64,000 nt of DNA from Methyloligella sp050110875 (GCA_050110875.1 CP188828.1:1550001-1614000), one strand, 5' to 3'. Counted from the first letter of the stretch, positions 33,728 to 43,883 are shown. Notes: generated by a model not told the origin, from the sequence alone. Numbers and translations are program-made.

Positions 33728-35224
33728 ATGAGCAAAAAATCCAAGCCGGCCCGACCGGAGGCCCGCCTGCCGAAAGGCTTGCAGGATGTCTCGCCGTCGG
33801 AGATCCGCAAAACCGCAAAGATGGTGGAAGCTATCCGCCAGGTCTTCGAGCGCTACGGCTTCGAGCCTTTGGACACGCCGGCTATCGAATACACCGATGC
33901 GCTCGGCAAGTTCCTGCCCGACCAGGACCGGCCGAACGAGGGCGTCTTCTCCTTCCAGGACGAGGACGAGCAGTGGCTTTCGCTTCGCTACGACCTTACA
34001 GCGCCGCTCGCCCGCTTCGTTGCGGCGAACCAGCAGAACCTGCCGCGCCCCTATCGGCGCTATCAGACGGGACCGGTCTTCCGGAACGAGAAACCCGGCC
34101 CCGGCCGCTTCCGCCAGTTCACCCAGTTCGACGCCGATACGGTCGGCGCGCCCTCCGTGGCGGCCGATGCGGAGCTTTGCATGCTCGCCGCCGATACGCT
34201 CGAGGCGCTGGGTGTCGAGCGCGGCGACTATGTCATCAAGGTCAGCAACCGGAAGCTGCTGGATGGCGTCATGGAGAGGGCGGGCGTGGCGAGCCTTGCG
34301 GACAATCCGGAACAGCGGTTGATCGTGATGCGTGCCGTCGACAAGCTCGACCGGCTTGGGCTTGAGGGCGTCGAGGCCCTGCTCGGCAAGGGCCGCAAGG
34401 ACGAGTCCGGCGATTTCACCAAGGGCGCCGAGCTGACCCCGGACCAGACGAAAGCCATCCTGTCATTCGTCGGCTCTGGCGCGGCCACACGCAAAGACAC
34501 GCTCTTGGCGCTCACCGATGCTGTGTCGGGCTCCGAGGATGGCGAGGCTGGCGCCGCTGAGCTCGCCGAAATGGATACACTCTGGACCGCTGCCGGCTTC
34601 GGCGACGACCGCATCGTCATCGATCCTTCCATCGTCCGCGGCCTGGAATATTACACCGGTCCCGTCTTCGAGGCCGAGCTGACCGCCGAAGCGACCGACG
34701 ACAAGGGCCGTCCCGTCCGCATCGGCTCCATCGCATCCGGCGGGCGCTACGATGGGTTGGTGGAACGCTTCACGGGCCAGAAGGCGCCGGCAAGCGGCGT
34801 CTCCATCGGGGTCTCGCGGTTGCTCTACGGCCTGAGCCTGATCGAGAACGGTGGCGAAGACGAGATCCTCGGTCCCGTCGTCGTTACCGTGTTCGATAAG
34901 GACCGCATCGCCGATTACCAACGCATGGCGACCGAGCTTCGCCAAGCCGGCATCCGGGCCGAGATGTATCTCGGCGGCTCCGGCATGAAGGCCCAGATGA
35001 AATACGCCGATAAGCGTGGGAGCCCTTGCGTCGTGATCCAGGGCGGCGACGAGCTGGAGAAAGGCGAGGTCACCGTCAAGGATCTCATCGAGGGCGCGCG
35101 ATTGTCGGAGGAGATCGAGGACAATGCCGAGTGGCGCGAGGCGCGGCCGGCGCAAATCGCCGTGCCCCAAGCCGATCTGGTGCAGGCGGTCCAGGAGATT
35201 CTCGCGCGTTACGAGAGCGCTTGA
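33728..35224 (+). CDS. hisS: Histidyl-tRNA synthetase, alphaproteobacterial type
   Basis: This 498-residue class II synthetase charges tRNA-His. Motif 2 is YQTGPVFRNEKPGPGRFRQF (residues 112-131), the histidine-binding stretch is VRGLEYYTGPVFEAEL, and motif 3 is GVSIGVSRLLYGLS. It is longer than the usual bacterial enzyme of about 420 residues and carries extra sequence (DKGRPVRIGSIASGG, and an acidic insert near 250). This fits the divergent HisRS of the alphaproteobacteria whose tRNA-His lacks G-1:C73, and such a tRNA is encoded at 19222. It is followed at 12 bases by hisZ and then hisG. Confidence 0.95.
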   Translation: MSKKSKPARPEARLPKGLQDVSPSEIRKTAKMVEAIRQVFERYGFEPLDTPAIEYTDALGKFLPDQDRPNEGVFSFQDEDEQWLSLRYDLTAPLARFVAANQQNLPRPYRRYQTGPVFRNEKPGPGRFRQFTQFDADTVGAPSVAADAELCMLAADTLEALGVERGDYVIKVSNRKLLDGVMERAGVASLADNPEQRLIVMRAVDKLDRLGLEGVEALLGKGRKDESGDFTKGAELTPDQTKAILSFVGSGAATRKDTLLALTDAVSGSEDGEAGAAELAEMDTLWTAAGFGDDRIVIDPSIVRGLEYYTGPVFEAELTAEATDDKGRPVRIGSIASGGRYDGLVERFTGQKAPASGVSIGVSRLLYGLSLIENGGEDEILGPVVVTVFDKDRIADYQRMATELRQAGIRAEMYLGGSGMKAQMKYADKRGSPCVVIQGGDELEKGEVTVKDLIEGARLSEEIEDNAEWREARPAQIAVPQADLVQAVQEILARYESA

Positions 35225-35236
35225 GAGACCTCCGCT

Positions 35237-36415
35237 ATGGCCGCAGAATCCGCAATCAATTTCGAAGCGCTGGAGACCCAGGCCGGCACCCTGGTGGAGA
35301 CCTTCAAGCGCGCCGGCTACGAGCAGGTGGCGCCGGCCATCCTCCAGCCCGCCGATATTTTCCTCGACCAGATCGGCGAGGCCCTGCGCGGCCGCACCTA
35401 TGTCTTCACGGATCTGACCGGCGAGGAGCTCTGCCTCCGGCCGGACCTCACCGTTCCCGTTTCCAGGCTCTATCTGGAACGCCACCCGGAGGCCGAGACC
35501 GAGGCCCGCTATTGCTATAACGGCCCGGCCTTCCGGTTTCAGCCGGGTGGCCGGAGCCGGGTCCGCCCGCGCGAGTTCCGCCAGGCCGGCATTGAATCCT
35601 TCGGCGTGGAGGATCGTGACGCCGCCGATGCCGAGATGGTGATGCTTGCCACCGCCGCTATTCAACAGGCGGGTTTGAAGGATTTCTCGCTCCGCTTCGG
35701 CGATATCGGCCTCTTCTTCGCCCTTCTCGAAAGCCTCGAGATTCCAGAGCGCTGGCGTCGCAAGCTCGGCCACTACTTTTGGCGGCCTTCGACCTTCCAC
35801 CACCTGTTGCGGCGCCTGAGCCGGGGCGAGCGCCCCGAGGCCGAAAGCCCCATTGCCGAATTCGCCCGCACCCTCGATCTCGGCGACCGGACCCGTGCCG
35901 AGGAGCAGGTGGAAGCCTATCTCGCCGAGCGCGATCTCCCGCTTACCGGCAATCGTTCCTTGAGCGAGATCACGGCCTCCCTGATCGATTTCGCCGCCGA
36001 TCTCGAAGCGCCGCCGCTCGCCAAGGAGATCGCCACCGTGATCGACTATTATCTCGCCGTCTCCGGCAAGCCCGAGGAATGCGTCGGCCGGCTCGCCATG
36101 ATCGCCCGCGGCGCCGGCCTCGATCTCGATCCGAGTCTCGATCGGCTGATCCGCCGCTTCGAGCGTTTGCGGGAAAGCGGGCTGGATCTTTCCACTGCCG
36201 TGTTCGCCAGCGATTTCGGCCGCAACCTCGAATATTATTCCGGCCTCGTCTTCCAGATCGAGGTGCCGGCGCTGGGCGAGGGGAGCCAGATCGCCGGTGG
36301 GGGCCGCTATGACGGCCTGCTGAAAGCGCTCGGCGCGCCGCGCGATTTGCCCGCCATTGGCTGTGCCATTCACACCGAGCGACTGCTCGCCGCTGTGGAG
36401 GCGACCGCCCCATGA
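35237..36415 (+). CDS. hisZ: ATP phosphoribosyltransferase regulatory subunit HisZ
   Basis: HisZ is a HisRS-like protein of 392 residues that lacks tRNA charging and instead activates and regulates short-form HisG. It keeps the synthetase core (LRPDLTVPVSRLYLERHPE, FRFQPGGRSRVRPREFRQAGIESFG, GRNLEYYSGLVFQIEV, GGGRYDGLLKALG) but has no anticodon-binding domain. It sits between hisS and hisG and its stop overlaps the hisG start by four bases, so the two subunits are made in step. The PRPP/histidine feedback site is formed with HisG. Confidence 0.95.
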   Translation: MAAESAINFEALETQAGTLVETFKRAGYEQVAPAILQPADIFLDQIGEALRGRTYVFTDLTGEELCLRPDLTVPVSRLYLERHPEAETEARYCYNGPAFRFQPGGRSRVRPREFRQAGIESFGVEDRDAADAEMVMLATAAIQQAGLKDFSLRFGDIGLFFALLESLEIPERWRRKLGHYFWRPSTFHHLLRRLSRGERPEAESPIAEFARTLDLGDRTRAEEQVEAYLAERDLPLTGNRSLSEITASLIDFAADLEAPPLAKEIATVIDYYLAVSGKPEECVGRLAMIARGAGLDLDPSLDRLIRRFERLRESGLDLSTAVFASDFGRNLEYYSGLVFQIEVPALGEGSQIAGGGRYDGLLKALGAPRDLPAIGCAIHTERLLAAVEATAP

Positions 36416-37119
36416 CCGGCCCCGTTCTCACCGTCGCCGTGCCCTCCAAAGGCCGTCTGAAGGAAGCTGCTGACGCTTTGTTCGAGAAGGCCGGGCTCGG
36501 CCTGCACAAGACCGGCCACGAGCGTGGCTACACGGGTGCGTTCGACGCTTTCGACGATGTCGAGGTGGCGTTCCTTTCGGCCGGCGAGATCGTGCATCAC
36601 CTGCGGGCGGGCCGTGTGCATCTCGGCATCACCGGCGAGGATCTGATTCACGAGACCATCCCCGATGTCGACGCCTCCGTCACCTTCGAGGCGCCGCTCG
36701 GCTTCGGCCGTGCCGATGTCGTCGTCGCCGTGCCGGATTGCTGGATCGACGTCTCCGGCATGGCCGATCTGGAGGACGTGGCGGCCCAGTTCGCGCGCGT
36801 CCATGGAAGACGGCTGCGCGTCGCGACCAAGTACCTGAATCTGACGCGGCGTTTCTTCGCCAAGCATAGCGTCTCCGGCTATCGCATCGTCGGCAGCGTC
36901 GGCGCCACCGAAGGCACGCCCGCCGCCGGCACGGCCGAGCTGATCGTCGACATCACCACGACCGGCACCACCTTGCGCGCCAATCACCTGAAGATCCTGG
37001 ACGACGGGTTGATCCTGTCTTCCCAGGCCTGTCTGATCGGTGCGAAGGCGGCGGCGTGGTCGGAGGCCGCCGAAGCCCGCCGCGACGAGATCGTCTCCAA
37101 GCTGAAGGCCGCGCTGTAG
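36412..37119 (+). CDS. hisG: ATP phosphoribosyltransferase, short form
   Basis: This 235-residue enzyme catalyses the first step of histidine synthesis (ATP + PRPP to phosphoribosyl-ATP). It is the short HisG form without the C-terminal regulatory domain and so depends on the HisZ encoded just before it. Visible features are TVAVPSKGRLKEAADALFEKAGL at the start, VRVHLGITGEDLIHE-like HLGITGEDL, RVATKYLNLTRRFF and the PRPP-binding ELIVDITTTGTTLRANHL. It ends the hisS-hisZ-hisG unit; an inverted repeat lies 40 bases downstream. Confidence 0.95.
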   Translation: MTGPVLTVAVPSKGRLKEAADALFEKAGLGLHKTGHERGYTGAFDAFDDVEVAFLSAGEIVHHLRAGRVHLGITGEDLIHETIPDVDASVTFEAPLGFGRADVVVAVPDCWIDVSGMADLEDVAAQFARVHGRRLRVATKYLNLTRRFFAKHSVSGYRIVGSVGATEGTPAAGTAELIVDITTTGTTLRANHLKILDDGLILSSQACLIGAKAAAWSEAAEARRDEIVSKLKAAL

Positions 37120-37158
37120 CGACATTTCCCGAGTCATGGCCGGCCTCGCCGCCCGCAC

Positions 37159-37196
37159 GGTTGTCATCCCTCCGGTCAGGTCCGGCAATGACAACC
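37159..37196. repeat. Inverted repeat downstream of hisG
   Basis: GGTTGTCAT (37159-37167) and ATGACAACC (37188-37196) are perfect nine-base arms around a GC-rich, partly self-pairing centre (CTCCGG / GTCCGG). No T run follows, so it is not a standard terminator; it could act as a transcript-stabilising hairpin or belong to the repeat element beside it. Confidence 0.7.
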
Positions 37197-37216
37197 TGGA
37201 GGAAACTCGGGCCTGC

Positions 37217-37348
37217 ATGGTTCGAGACGCGCACTGCGCGCGCCCTCACCATGAGGAGAAACGCGAAGCCAGCGGCACATAGGCGGCAAACTCAGCAACG
37301 CTCCTCACCCTGAGGGGGCCGAAGGCCCGTCTCGAAGGGTGCAGGCCC
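37217..37348. repeat. Paired palindromic (BIME/REP-like) repeat, copy 1
   Basis: Two related units in opposite orientation lie at 37217-37258 (GGTTCGAGACGC ... CCCTCACCATGAGG) and 37301-37348 (CTCACCCTGAGG ... CCGTCTCGAAGG). Each carries a short GC hairpin between a TTCGAGACG end and a CTCA-GTGAGG end. The same pair occurs in reverse orientation at 59451-59608. The placement is intergenic, between hisG and a convergent ABC transporter gene. Confidence 0.8.
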
Positions 37349-37360
37349 GATAGATTGAAC

Positions 37361-39130
37361 CTAAGCCGGGGCGCCGGCCGGGCTCGGGCCCGACCCCGTC
37401 TCCTTCGGCCGCAGATGGTGATCGCCTTTCTCGTCGGGCGTCAGGTGATAGAACCGGTCGTGGAAGACCGAGAGGCCGGAGCGGTGGCCGATGGAGACGA
37501 TCGCCGTGTCCGGCAGCCGGTCCAGCAGCAGCCGGTAGAGCTGTTCCTCGGATTCCTCATCCAGGGAACTGGTCGCCTCGTCCAGCAGCAGCCATTGCGG
37601 CTTTTGCAGGATCGCCCGCGCGATGGAAAGCCGTTGCTGCTCGCCGCCGGAAAGCAGGTCCGCCCAATAAGCGGTCTCGTCCAGCTGCTCCACGAGCTTG
37701 CCGAGGCCGACGGCCTGCAGCACTTCCTCCACCTCTTCCGGGGGATAGGCATCTTCCGCGGCAGGATAGGTCACGGCCTGTCGCAAGGTTCCGAGCGGCA
37801 TGTAGGCCTGTTGCGGCAAGACGAGCACATCGCCATCGCTCGGCATCTCGATCTTGCCCTCGCCGAACGGCCAGACACCCCCCAGCGCCCGGAACAGGCT
37901 GGTCTTGCCCGAGCCGGAGGCGCCGGTGACGAGAACCTTCTCGCCAGGCTTTACGGAGAAATCCGAGACCCGTACGAGGTCCCGCCCCGTCGGCAGCGCC
38001 ACCACGATGTCCTGGGCCCGCAAGGAATCGTGCTGAACTTCCGCCTGTTTCAGGCTGACCTCATGTTCTGCATCGAGAGACTGTGCCCATTCCAGGGACC
38101 GTTCGAAGCCGCTCAGGCGGTCGAGGATCGCCTTCCAATTGGCGATACTGTCATAGGCATCGACGAAGAAGGAAAGCGACTCCTGCACCTTTCCGAAGGC
38201 CTGGGAGATCTGGATCAACCCGCCAAGAGTCATGGCGCCGGCGAAATAGAGCGGGCTCACCACGATGAACGGGAAGATGGTCGCCGCTTGATTGTAGCCG
38301 GCGGTGAAAAAGGTGAGCTTCTTGGTCCGGCTCATGATCGCGTACCAGTTCTGGATCACATGGCCGAACCGCTCCTTCAGCCCTTGCCGCTCCACCTCCT
38401 CGCCGGAAAGCAGTGTGACCTCCTCGGCATTCTCCCGCAGGCGCACGAGGTTGAAGCGGAAATCCGCCTCATAGCGCTCCTGATTGAAGTTCAGCCGGAT
38501 CAGCGGATAGCCGATGAGATGGGTGAGCCAGGTGCCCAGGATCGCGTAGAAGAGCGCAGCCCAGACCAGATAGCCGGGAATCTCCAGAGACCAGGATCCG
38601 ATCACCAGCGGTTGGTCGGCTGACAGCCCCCATAGAATCGCGACAAAGGAGACGAGCGTGACGACGGAGCTCAGCAAGCCCAGCCCGATCCCGATCGTGG
38701 TGCTGACGAAGGAACGCAAATCTTCCGCGATACGCTGGTCGGGATTGTCGATTTGATCGCCCCGCAGCCGCATCCGGTAATGGGTCCCGGCTGCCAGCCA
38801 GCGCGCCATGTAACTATCGGTCAGCCAAGCGCGCCATCGGATCTGCAGCCATTGCCGCAAATAGAGCTCGTAGACCGCCGCAATGATGAAGGCGGCGGCC
38901 AGTGCCGAGAAGACGCCGAGCTGATAGATGAAGCTGTCCCAGTCCTTCTGTTCCAGCGCGTTGTAGAAATTCCGGTACCAGGTGTTGAACTGAACGCTTA
39001 GCCAGACCTGAAAAAGCTGTAGCACCACCACGATGCCGAGCAGGCCTCGGCCGGCCCAGCGATCCTCGCCGTTGAAATAGGGCAGGGCGATGCGCGAAAA
39101 ATCTTTCGCTGCTTGGGTAAAACCCGCCAT
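37361..39130 (-). CDS. SbmA/BacA-related ABC transporter (YddA type, fused membrane and ATPase)
   Basis: This 589-residue half-transporter has an N-terminal SbmA/BacA-like membrane domain with about six helices (YFNGEDRWAGRGLLGIVVVLQLFQVWLSV, WYRNFYNALEQKDWDSF, RWRAWLTDSYMARWLAAGTHYRM, NPDQRIAEDLRSF) and a C-terminal ATPase: Walker A TGASGSGKTSLFRAL, signature LSGGEQQRLSIARA, Walker B WLLLDEATSSLDEE. The family (COG4178) is related to peroxisomal fatty-acyl transporters and to BacA, which affects very-long-chain fatty acids and peptide uptake in Rhizobiales. The gene stands alone and has no adjacent partner. Substrate unknown. Confidence 0.92.
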   Translation of the reverse strand: MAGFTQAAKDFSRIALPYFNGEDRWAGRGLLGIVVVLQLFQVWLSVQFNTWYRNFYNALEQKDWDSFIYQLGVFSALAAAFIIAAVYELYLRQWLQIRWRAWLTDSYMARWLAAGTHYRMRLRGDQIDNPDQRIAEDLRSFVSTTIGIGLGLLSSVVTLVSFVAILWGLSADQPLVIGSWSLEIPGYLVWAALFYAILGTWLTHLIGYPLIRLNFNQERYEADFRFNLVRLRENAEEVTLLSGEEVERQGLKERFGHVIQNWYAIMSRTKKLTFFTAGYNQAATIFPFIVVSPLYFAGAMTLGGLIQISQAFGKVQESLSFFVDAYDSIANWKAILDRLSGFERSLEWAQSLDAEHEVSLKQAEVQHDSLRAQDIVVALPTGRDLVRVSDFSVKPGEKVLVTGASGSGKTSLFRALGGVWPFGEGKIEMPSDGDVLVLPQQAYMPLGTLRQAVTYPAAEDAYPPEEVEEVLQAVGLGKLVEQLDETAYWADLLSGGEQQRLSIARAILQKPQWLLLDEATSSLDEESEEQLYRLLLDRLPDTAIVSIGHRSGLSVFHDRFYHLTPDEKGDHHLRPKETGSGPSPAGAPA

Positions 39131-39396
39131 GGGGGCGATGCTCCGGAAGACCGCGTGAGGCAGAAGGCGCTTTTCTCCGCCGATCCAGCAATGAGCCGTA
39201 TTCGGCGGAACGCGCAGGAGTTTTCAGTGACGCAGGCCCCGAAAGCAAGCGGTTGAGGATTACGGTTGCGTAAGGTTCTGGCGCCGATCGCCACGGGCCA
39301 CTTTACTTCAGGGCGGCAACCTTTAGGTACTTCTTGCCCATATCTCCCGTATAGGTTTAGTAGACCTTGGGAGAAGCGATTAAAGTGGGGGCATGA

Positions 39397-40050
39397 ATGT
39401 ATCTTGTCGAAAATCCAACCCTATTCGACGAGCATAATGAACTCGGTATGGGATTTCATTTCGGACTAGTTAGAGGGCAACCAATACTAGGAGTTATGGT
39501 GCTCAACGCCCGCTTCGCTTTCGAACCAAGCGAGATTATGGATCTCGGTTTCATGAGAAAATTTGCAAGATGGGATAAGGAAGAAGTAAAGCGTTATGCT
39601 GACGAAGTCCCGGTATTTCCGAATGACGAGCCAGAGTTATTCGAAAAGTGTTTCGGCGCTGAAGCACCGGGTGTCCTCCGGCAAGAACGGCTTCATGCCT
39701 CTCCACCCTTTCCGTTTGTGACCGAAAAGGCCGAGTTTGTACGGTTCTCGGCCTTTCGAAACGATCGGCGCATCTTGCCGGATGGAAGTTTGCGGCGTGG
39801 TACCTATGTAACCAGTGCCCGCGATGCTCAAATGGTTCCAAGCGGGTACGCGGCCGTGGGCCGATATGCCCTGCCGAATCCGCTACCGGCCGTTCATCGA
39901 TTTGATATTCTCTTGCGGGGACCGGTCCAAGGATTGGTAGGGACGGTCGCCCCCGCCTACAGTCAGGCGGGTGGCGGCGTTGAAGTGGAATTGGTTTACG
40001 GTGCTCCAGCCGCGAGCGTTCGGAACCACTCTCAAATATCTGAGCATTGA
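39397..40050 (+). CDS. Unknown 217-residue protein, first gene of a lower-GC pair
   Basis: I do not recognise the family. The product starts MYLVENPTLFDEHNELGMGFHFGLV and ends in a less structured Gly/Ser region (YSQAGGGVEVELVYGAPAASVRNHS). It has no signal peptide, no membrane helix and no known catalytic motif. A GGGG(C) ribosome-like stretch lies just before the ATG at 39397. The gene is clearly less GC-rich than its surroundings: the first full 60-base line inside it (39421-39480) has 26 G/C. The following small gene starts within a few bases of its stop. Together they look like an acquired two-gene module between an ABC transporter and groEL. Confidence 0.65.
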   Translation: MYLVENPTLFDEHNELGMGFHFGLVRGQPILGVMVLNARFAFEPSEIMDLGFMRKFARWDKEEVKRYADEVPVFPNDEPELFEKCFGAEAPGVLRQERLHASPPFPFVTEKAEFVRFSAFRNDRRILPDGSLRRGTYVTSARDAQMVPSGYAAVGRYALPNPLPAVHRFDILLRGPVQGLVGTVAPAYSQAGGGVEVELVYGAPAASVRNHSQISEH

Positions 40051-40052
40051 GC

Positions 40053-40274
40053 ATGCAACTGGAACTTAGACAGAAGTTTATAAAGAAGCTCGTCGAGTTG
40101 CCGGAGAGTGGTATGGGCTTTCAAATGGTGGATCTAAAGCTGGCCGATGGTCGAACTGTGCCGAATGTGCCGGTCTTCAATTCCGAGATCGCACAGCTGC
40201 CCGATACCTACCGCGGAATTGCGCCTGCCGACGTTATCGAAGTTCGGTTGATCGAAAATCCGCATACCCGCTAG
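40053..40274 (+). CDS. Unknown 73-residue protein, second gene of a lower-GC pair
   Basis: This small protein (LRQKFIKKLVELPESGMGFQMVDLKLADGRTVPNVPVFN) ends DVIEVRLIENPHTR. The pattern of ELPESGMGxQxVDxxLxDGR followed by a central loop is one I recall from unannotated small proteins of diverse bacteria, without a known role. The ATG at 40053 is two bases after the stop of the upstream gene; a TTG at 40047 overlapping that stop would add two residues. The close spacing argues for co-translation with the 217-residue protein. No toxin or antitoxin motif is seen. Confidence 0.62.
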   Translation: MQLELRQKFIKKLVELPESGMGFQMVDLKLADGRTVPNVPVFNSEIAQLPDTYRGIAPADVIEVRLIENPHTR

Positions 40275-40316
40275 TAGCCCGGACTGAGGCGAGCAAAAAA
40301 ACCTCCCTTGTCCCAC

Positions 40317-40344
40317 AAAAAAGGGCGGCTCCGGAGAGCCGCCC
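40317..40344 (-). terminator. Rho-independent terminator of groESL
   Basis: A perfect nine-base stem GGGCGGCTC / GAGCCGCCC (40323-40331 and 40336-40344) with loop CGGA is followed, on the minus strand, by six T residues (40322 down to 40317). It lies 32 bases after the groEL stop. Confidence 0.92.
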
Positions 40345-40375
40345 TCGGTAATCGTCTCGCGAATGAGCGGACGGG

Positions 40376-42028
<1,653 letters not shown>

Positions 42029-42128
42029 TGGCGCTTACTCCATTCTGCAAAATTGAAAAAACCGCCTGTCGCGAAGCCCGCTCGAAAGCGGGGAGGCGTA
42101 ATCGGGGAGGCAAAGCCTGATTAAGGCT

Positions 42129-42416
42129 CTAGCCGAGAACCCCCATGATATCGGACTCCTTCATGATCAGGAGTTCTTGGTCGTCGATCTTGACCTCCGT
42201 GCCGGACCATTTGCCGAACACGACCTTGTCGCCGACCTTCACGTCCAACGGCTGAACCTTGCCGTCTTCGCCCCTTGCGCCGGGGCCGACGGCGATGATC
42301 TCGCCGGTCTGCGGCTTCTCGGCCGCCGAATCCGGAATGATGATCCCGCCTTTGGTCTTCTGCTCCTCTTCGAGCCGCTTCACCACGACACGATCGTGGA
42401 GAGGACGAAACTGCAT
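42129..42416 (-). CDS. groES: Co-chaperonin GroES (10 kDa)
   Basis: The 95-residue cap of the GroEL chamber. It begins MQFRPLHDRVVVKRLEEEQKTKGGIIIPDSA, which includes the mobile loop (EQKTKGGIIIPD), and continues GPGARGEDGKVQPLDVKVGDKVVFGKWSGTEVKIDDQELLIMKESDIMGVLG. It is the first gene of the groESL operon. The leader holds the CIRCE element 67 bases before the ATG. Confidence 0.98.
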   Translation of the reverse strand: MQFRPLHDRVVVKRLEEEQKTKGGIIIPDSAAEKPQTGEIIAVGPGARGEDGKVQPLDVKVGDKVVFGKWSGTEVKIDDQELLIMKESDIMGVLG

Positions 42417-42483
42417 GATTGCACTCCCTGAACTGGTCTCTGCTGTCGAGATAGAGTGGCCTCTCGTGAGATAGGGAAGCCTG

Positions 42484-42510
42484 TTGGCACTTGCCAGAGG
42501 CGAGTGCCAA
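42484..42510 (-). promoter_or_regulatory. CIRCE operator (HrcA site) of groESL
   Basis: TTGGCACTT-N9-GAGTGCCAA matches the CIRCE inverted repeat (consensus TTAGCACTC-N9-GAGTGCTAA) with the exact nine-base arms and spacer. One base of the left arm departs from perfect dyad symmetry. It lies just downstream of the promoter boxes, as expected for HrcA repression. Confidence 0.9.
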
Positions 42511-42520
42511 ATCGAAGCCG

Positions 42521-42549
42521 GGATAACGTTTCGGTCGCGCCGCTGTCAA
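42521..42549 (-). promoter_or_regulatory. groESL promoter (heat-shock sigma-32-like)
   Basis: On the minus strand, CTTGACA (TTGACA complement at 42544-42549) is followed after 17 bases by TTATCC (42521-42526). The CTTGA plus shifted TTATCC-type -10 suits the alphaproteobacterial RpoH pattern, though a housekeeping sigma could use it. The transcription start would fall right before the CIRCE element. Confidence 0.65.
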
Positions 42550-42623
42550 GGAAAGCGACCCATTGCGTGGCTCTCGGCCATGCTTCGCGAAAACGTAGTG
42601 AAGCGTAAATGAAAGAGCGTGCG

Positions 42624-43649
42624 TTATTGGGCGCCCGCACGGAATCGAAGCCGGCAGGAGAGGCCGTCCTCGCGCCATTCGACAACCGGAGCGTCGTGGC
42701 CGTGACGCTTCGCCAGACGTTCGAGAAGAGTCATGCCGAAGCCCCGATTGTTCGGTTCGCTCACCGGCGGTCCTGCCGTCTCCCGCCAAGCCATCAGGAT
42801 ATGGTTCGGCTCGCCGTCGCTGTCGTCCAGCGCCTCGAAGGTTAGCATGACGCGCCCCGTTTCGTTGGAGAGGGCGCCGTGCTTCAGCGCGTTGGTGGCG
42901 AGCTCATGAAGCACGAGAACCAGGGTTTGCACGTCGTAATCGCCGAACATCAGATCGTTGGCCTCGATATCGATGCGGGGCAGCACGCCGAGCGGCTCGA
43001 TGATCCGCGCCGCCAGATGCTCAAGCGGCATGAAGAGCCATTGCCGCTCCCTCAGGAGGTCGTGGGCCGCCGCCAGACTGTTCAGGCGCGATTGGAACGT
43101 CTGCACGAAAGCCATGGCTTCGGGATGGCTCTCGGCGCTCACCGCAGCGATGCTGCCCACCACGGAGAATAGGTTCTTCATTCGGTGGGTAAGCTCGCGA
43201 TTGAGCAGATCGCTCGCCTCCTTATCGAAGCGGCGGTCGGTGATATCCTGGATCACACCAGCCGCGCGGATTGGCCGGCCCGCCTCGTCCCGATCCAGCA
43301 CGCGCCCTGACAGGCAGATCCATTGCGTCAGGCGCGGATTGCTTCCGTTGAGCCGAAATTCTTCGGAAATATCGCCGTCGCTATCGATCGCACCTTGGAT
43401 GGAGCGCTGGAAGGTTTCCAAATCCCCGGGATGGACAGTCTCGTAAAACTGCTCGGCTAATAGCGTTGCCGCTGAATTCGGCAAGTTCAACAATCGCCGC
43501 GCCTCCGCATCCAGCGCGACGAGATCGGCCGGAAACCGCCATTCCCATAAACCGATTCCGCCTGCCTCCAGCGCTTCGCTCATCTGAGCGGCGCTGCCTA
43601 AGGGCTCTCCCGCGCGATCGGGGAGAGAGGCGAGTTCCTCCTCTGACAT
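42624..43649 (-). CDS. PAS-HWE sensor histidine kinase
   Basis: This 341-residue soluble kinase has an N-terminal PAS domain (LEAGGIGLWEWRFPADLVALDAEARRLL up to IQDITDRR) followed by an HWE-type kinase core: phosphoacceptor LTHRMKNLFSVV (His near 155), ELATNALKHGALS, the WRE-type W-x-E element in MAWRETAGPPV and GFGMTLLERLAKRHG. HWE kinases are abundant in Rhizobiales and often feed the general stress response or light sensing. It is divergent from a Crp/Fnr regulator gene. No cognate regulator gene is adjacent. Confidence 0.92.
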   Translation of the reverse strand: MSEEELASLPDRAGEPLGSAAQMSEALEAGGIGLWEWRFPADLVALDAEARRLLNLPNSAATLLAEQFYETVHPGDLETFQRSIQGAIDSDGDISEEFRLNGSNPRLTQWICLSGRVLDRDEAGRPIRAAGVIQDITDRRFDKEASDLLNRELTHRMKNLFSVVGSIAAVSAESHPEAMAFVQTFQSRLNSLAAAHDLLRERQWLFMPLEHLAARIIEPLGVLPRIDIEANDLMFGDYDVQTLVLVLHELATNALKHGALSNETGRVMLTFEALDDSDGEPNHILMAWRETAGPPVSEPNNRGFGMTLLERLAKRHGHDAPVVEWREDGLSCRLRFRAGAQ

Positions 43650-43883
43650 GGATGCCTTTTTCTAAATAGTGGCCGGATGTGGATTGAGCTCAGCTCAAGA
43701 GAATACAAGCGACATTATGCAATCCGAGGCGCTTTCTGGCCTTCGAGGCATTCTCGCTCCGGCGAATTGACTTGGATAGGATTGCAGCATCATTCTTATG
43801 AGGTCGCGAGAAAGCCGTCTTTCAACTAAGACATAGTCTGCGTTTTTGTTGGTGCCCGGGGCGCCAAGGAGAGTACGGCGTTC

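Noticed and set aside
34463..36373. Antisense open frame of 636 codons opposite hisS/hisZ
   Set aside because: Spans the boundary of two clear genes and has a biased Gly/Ala/Asp composition without motifs; a shadow frame.
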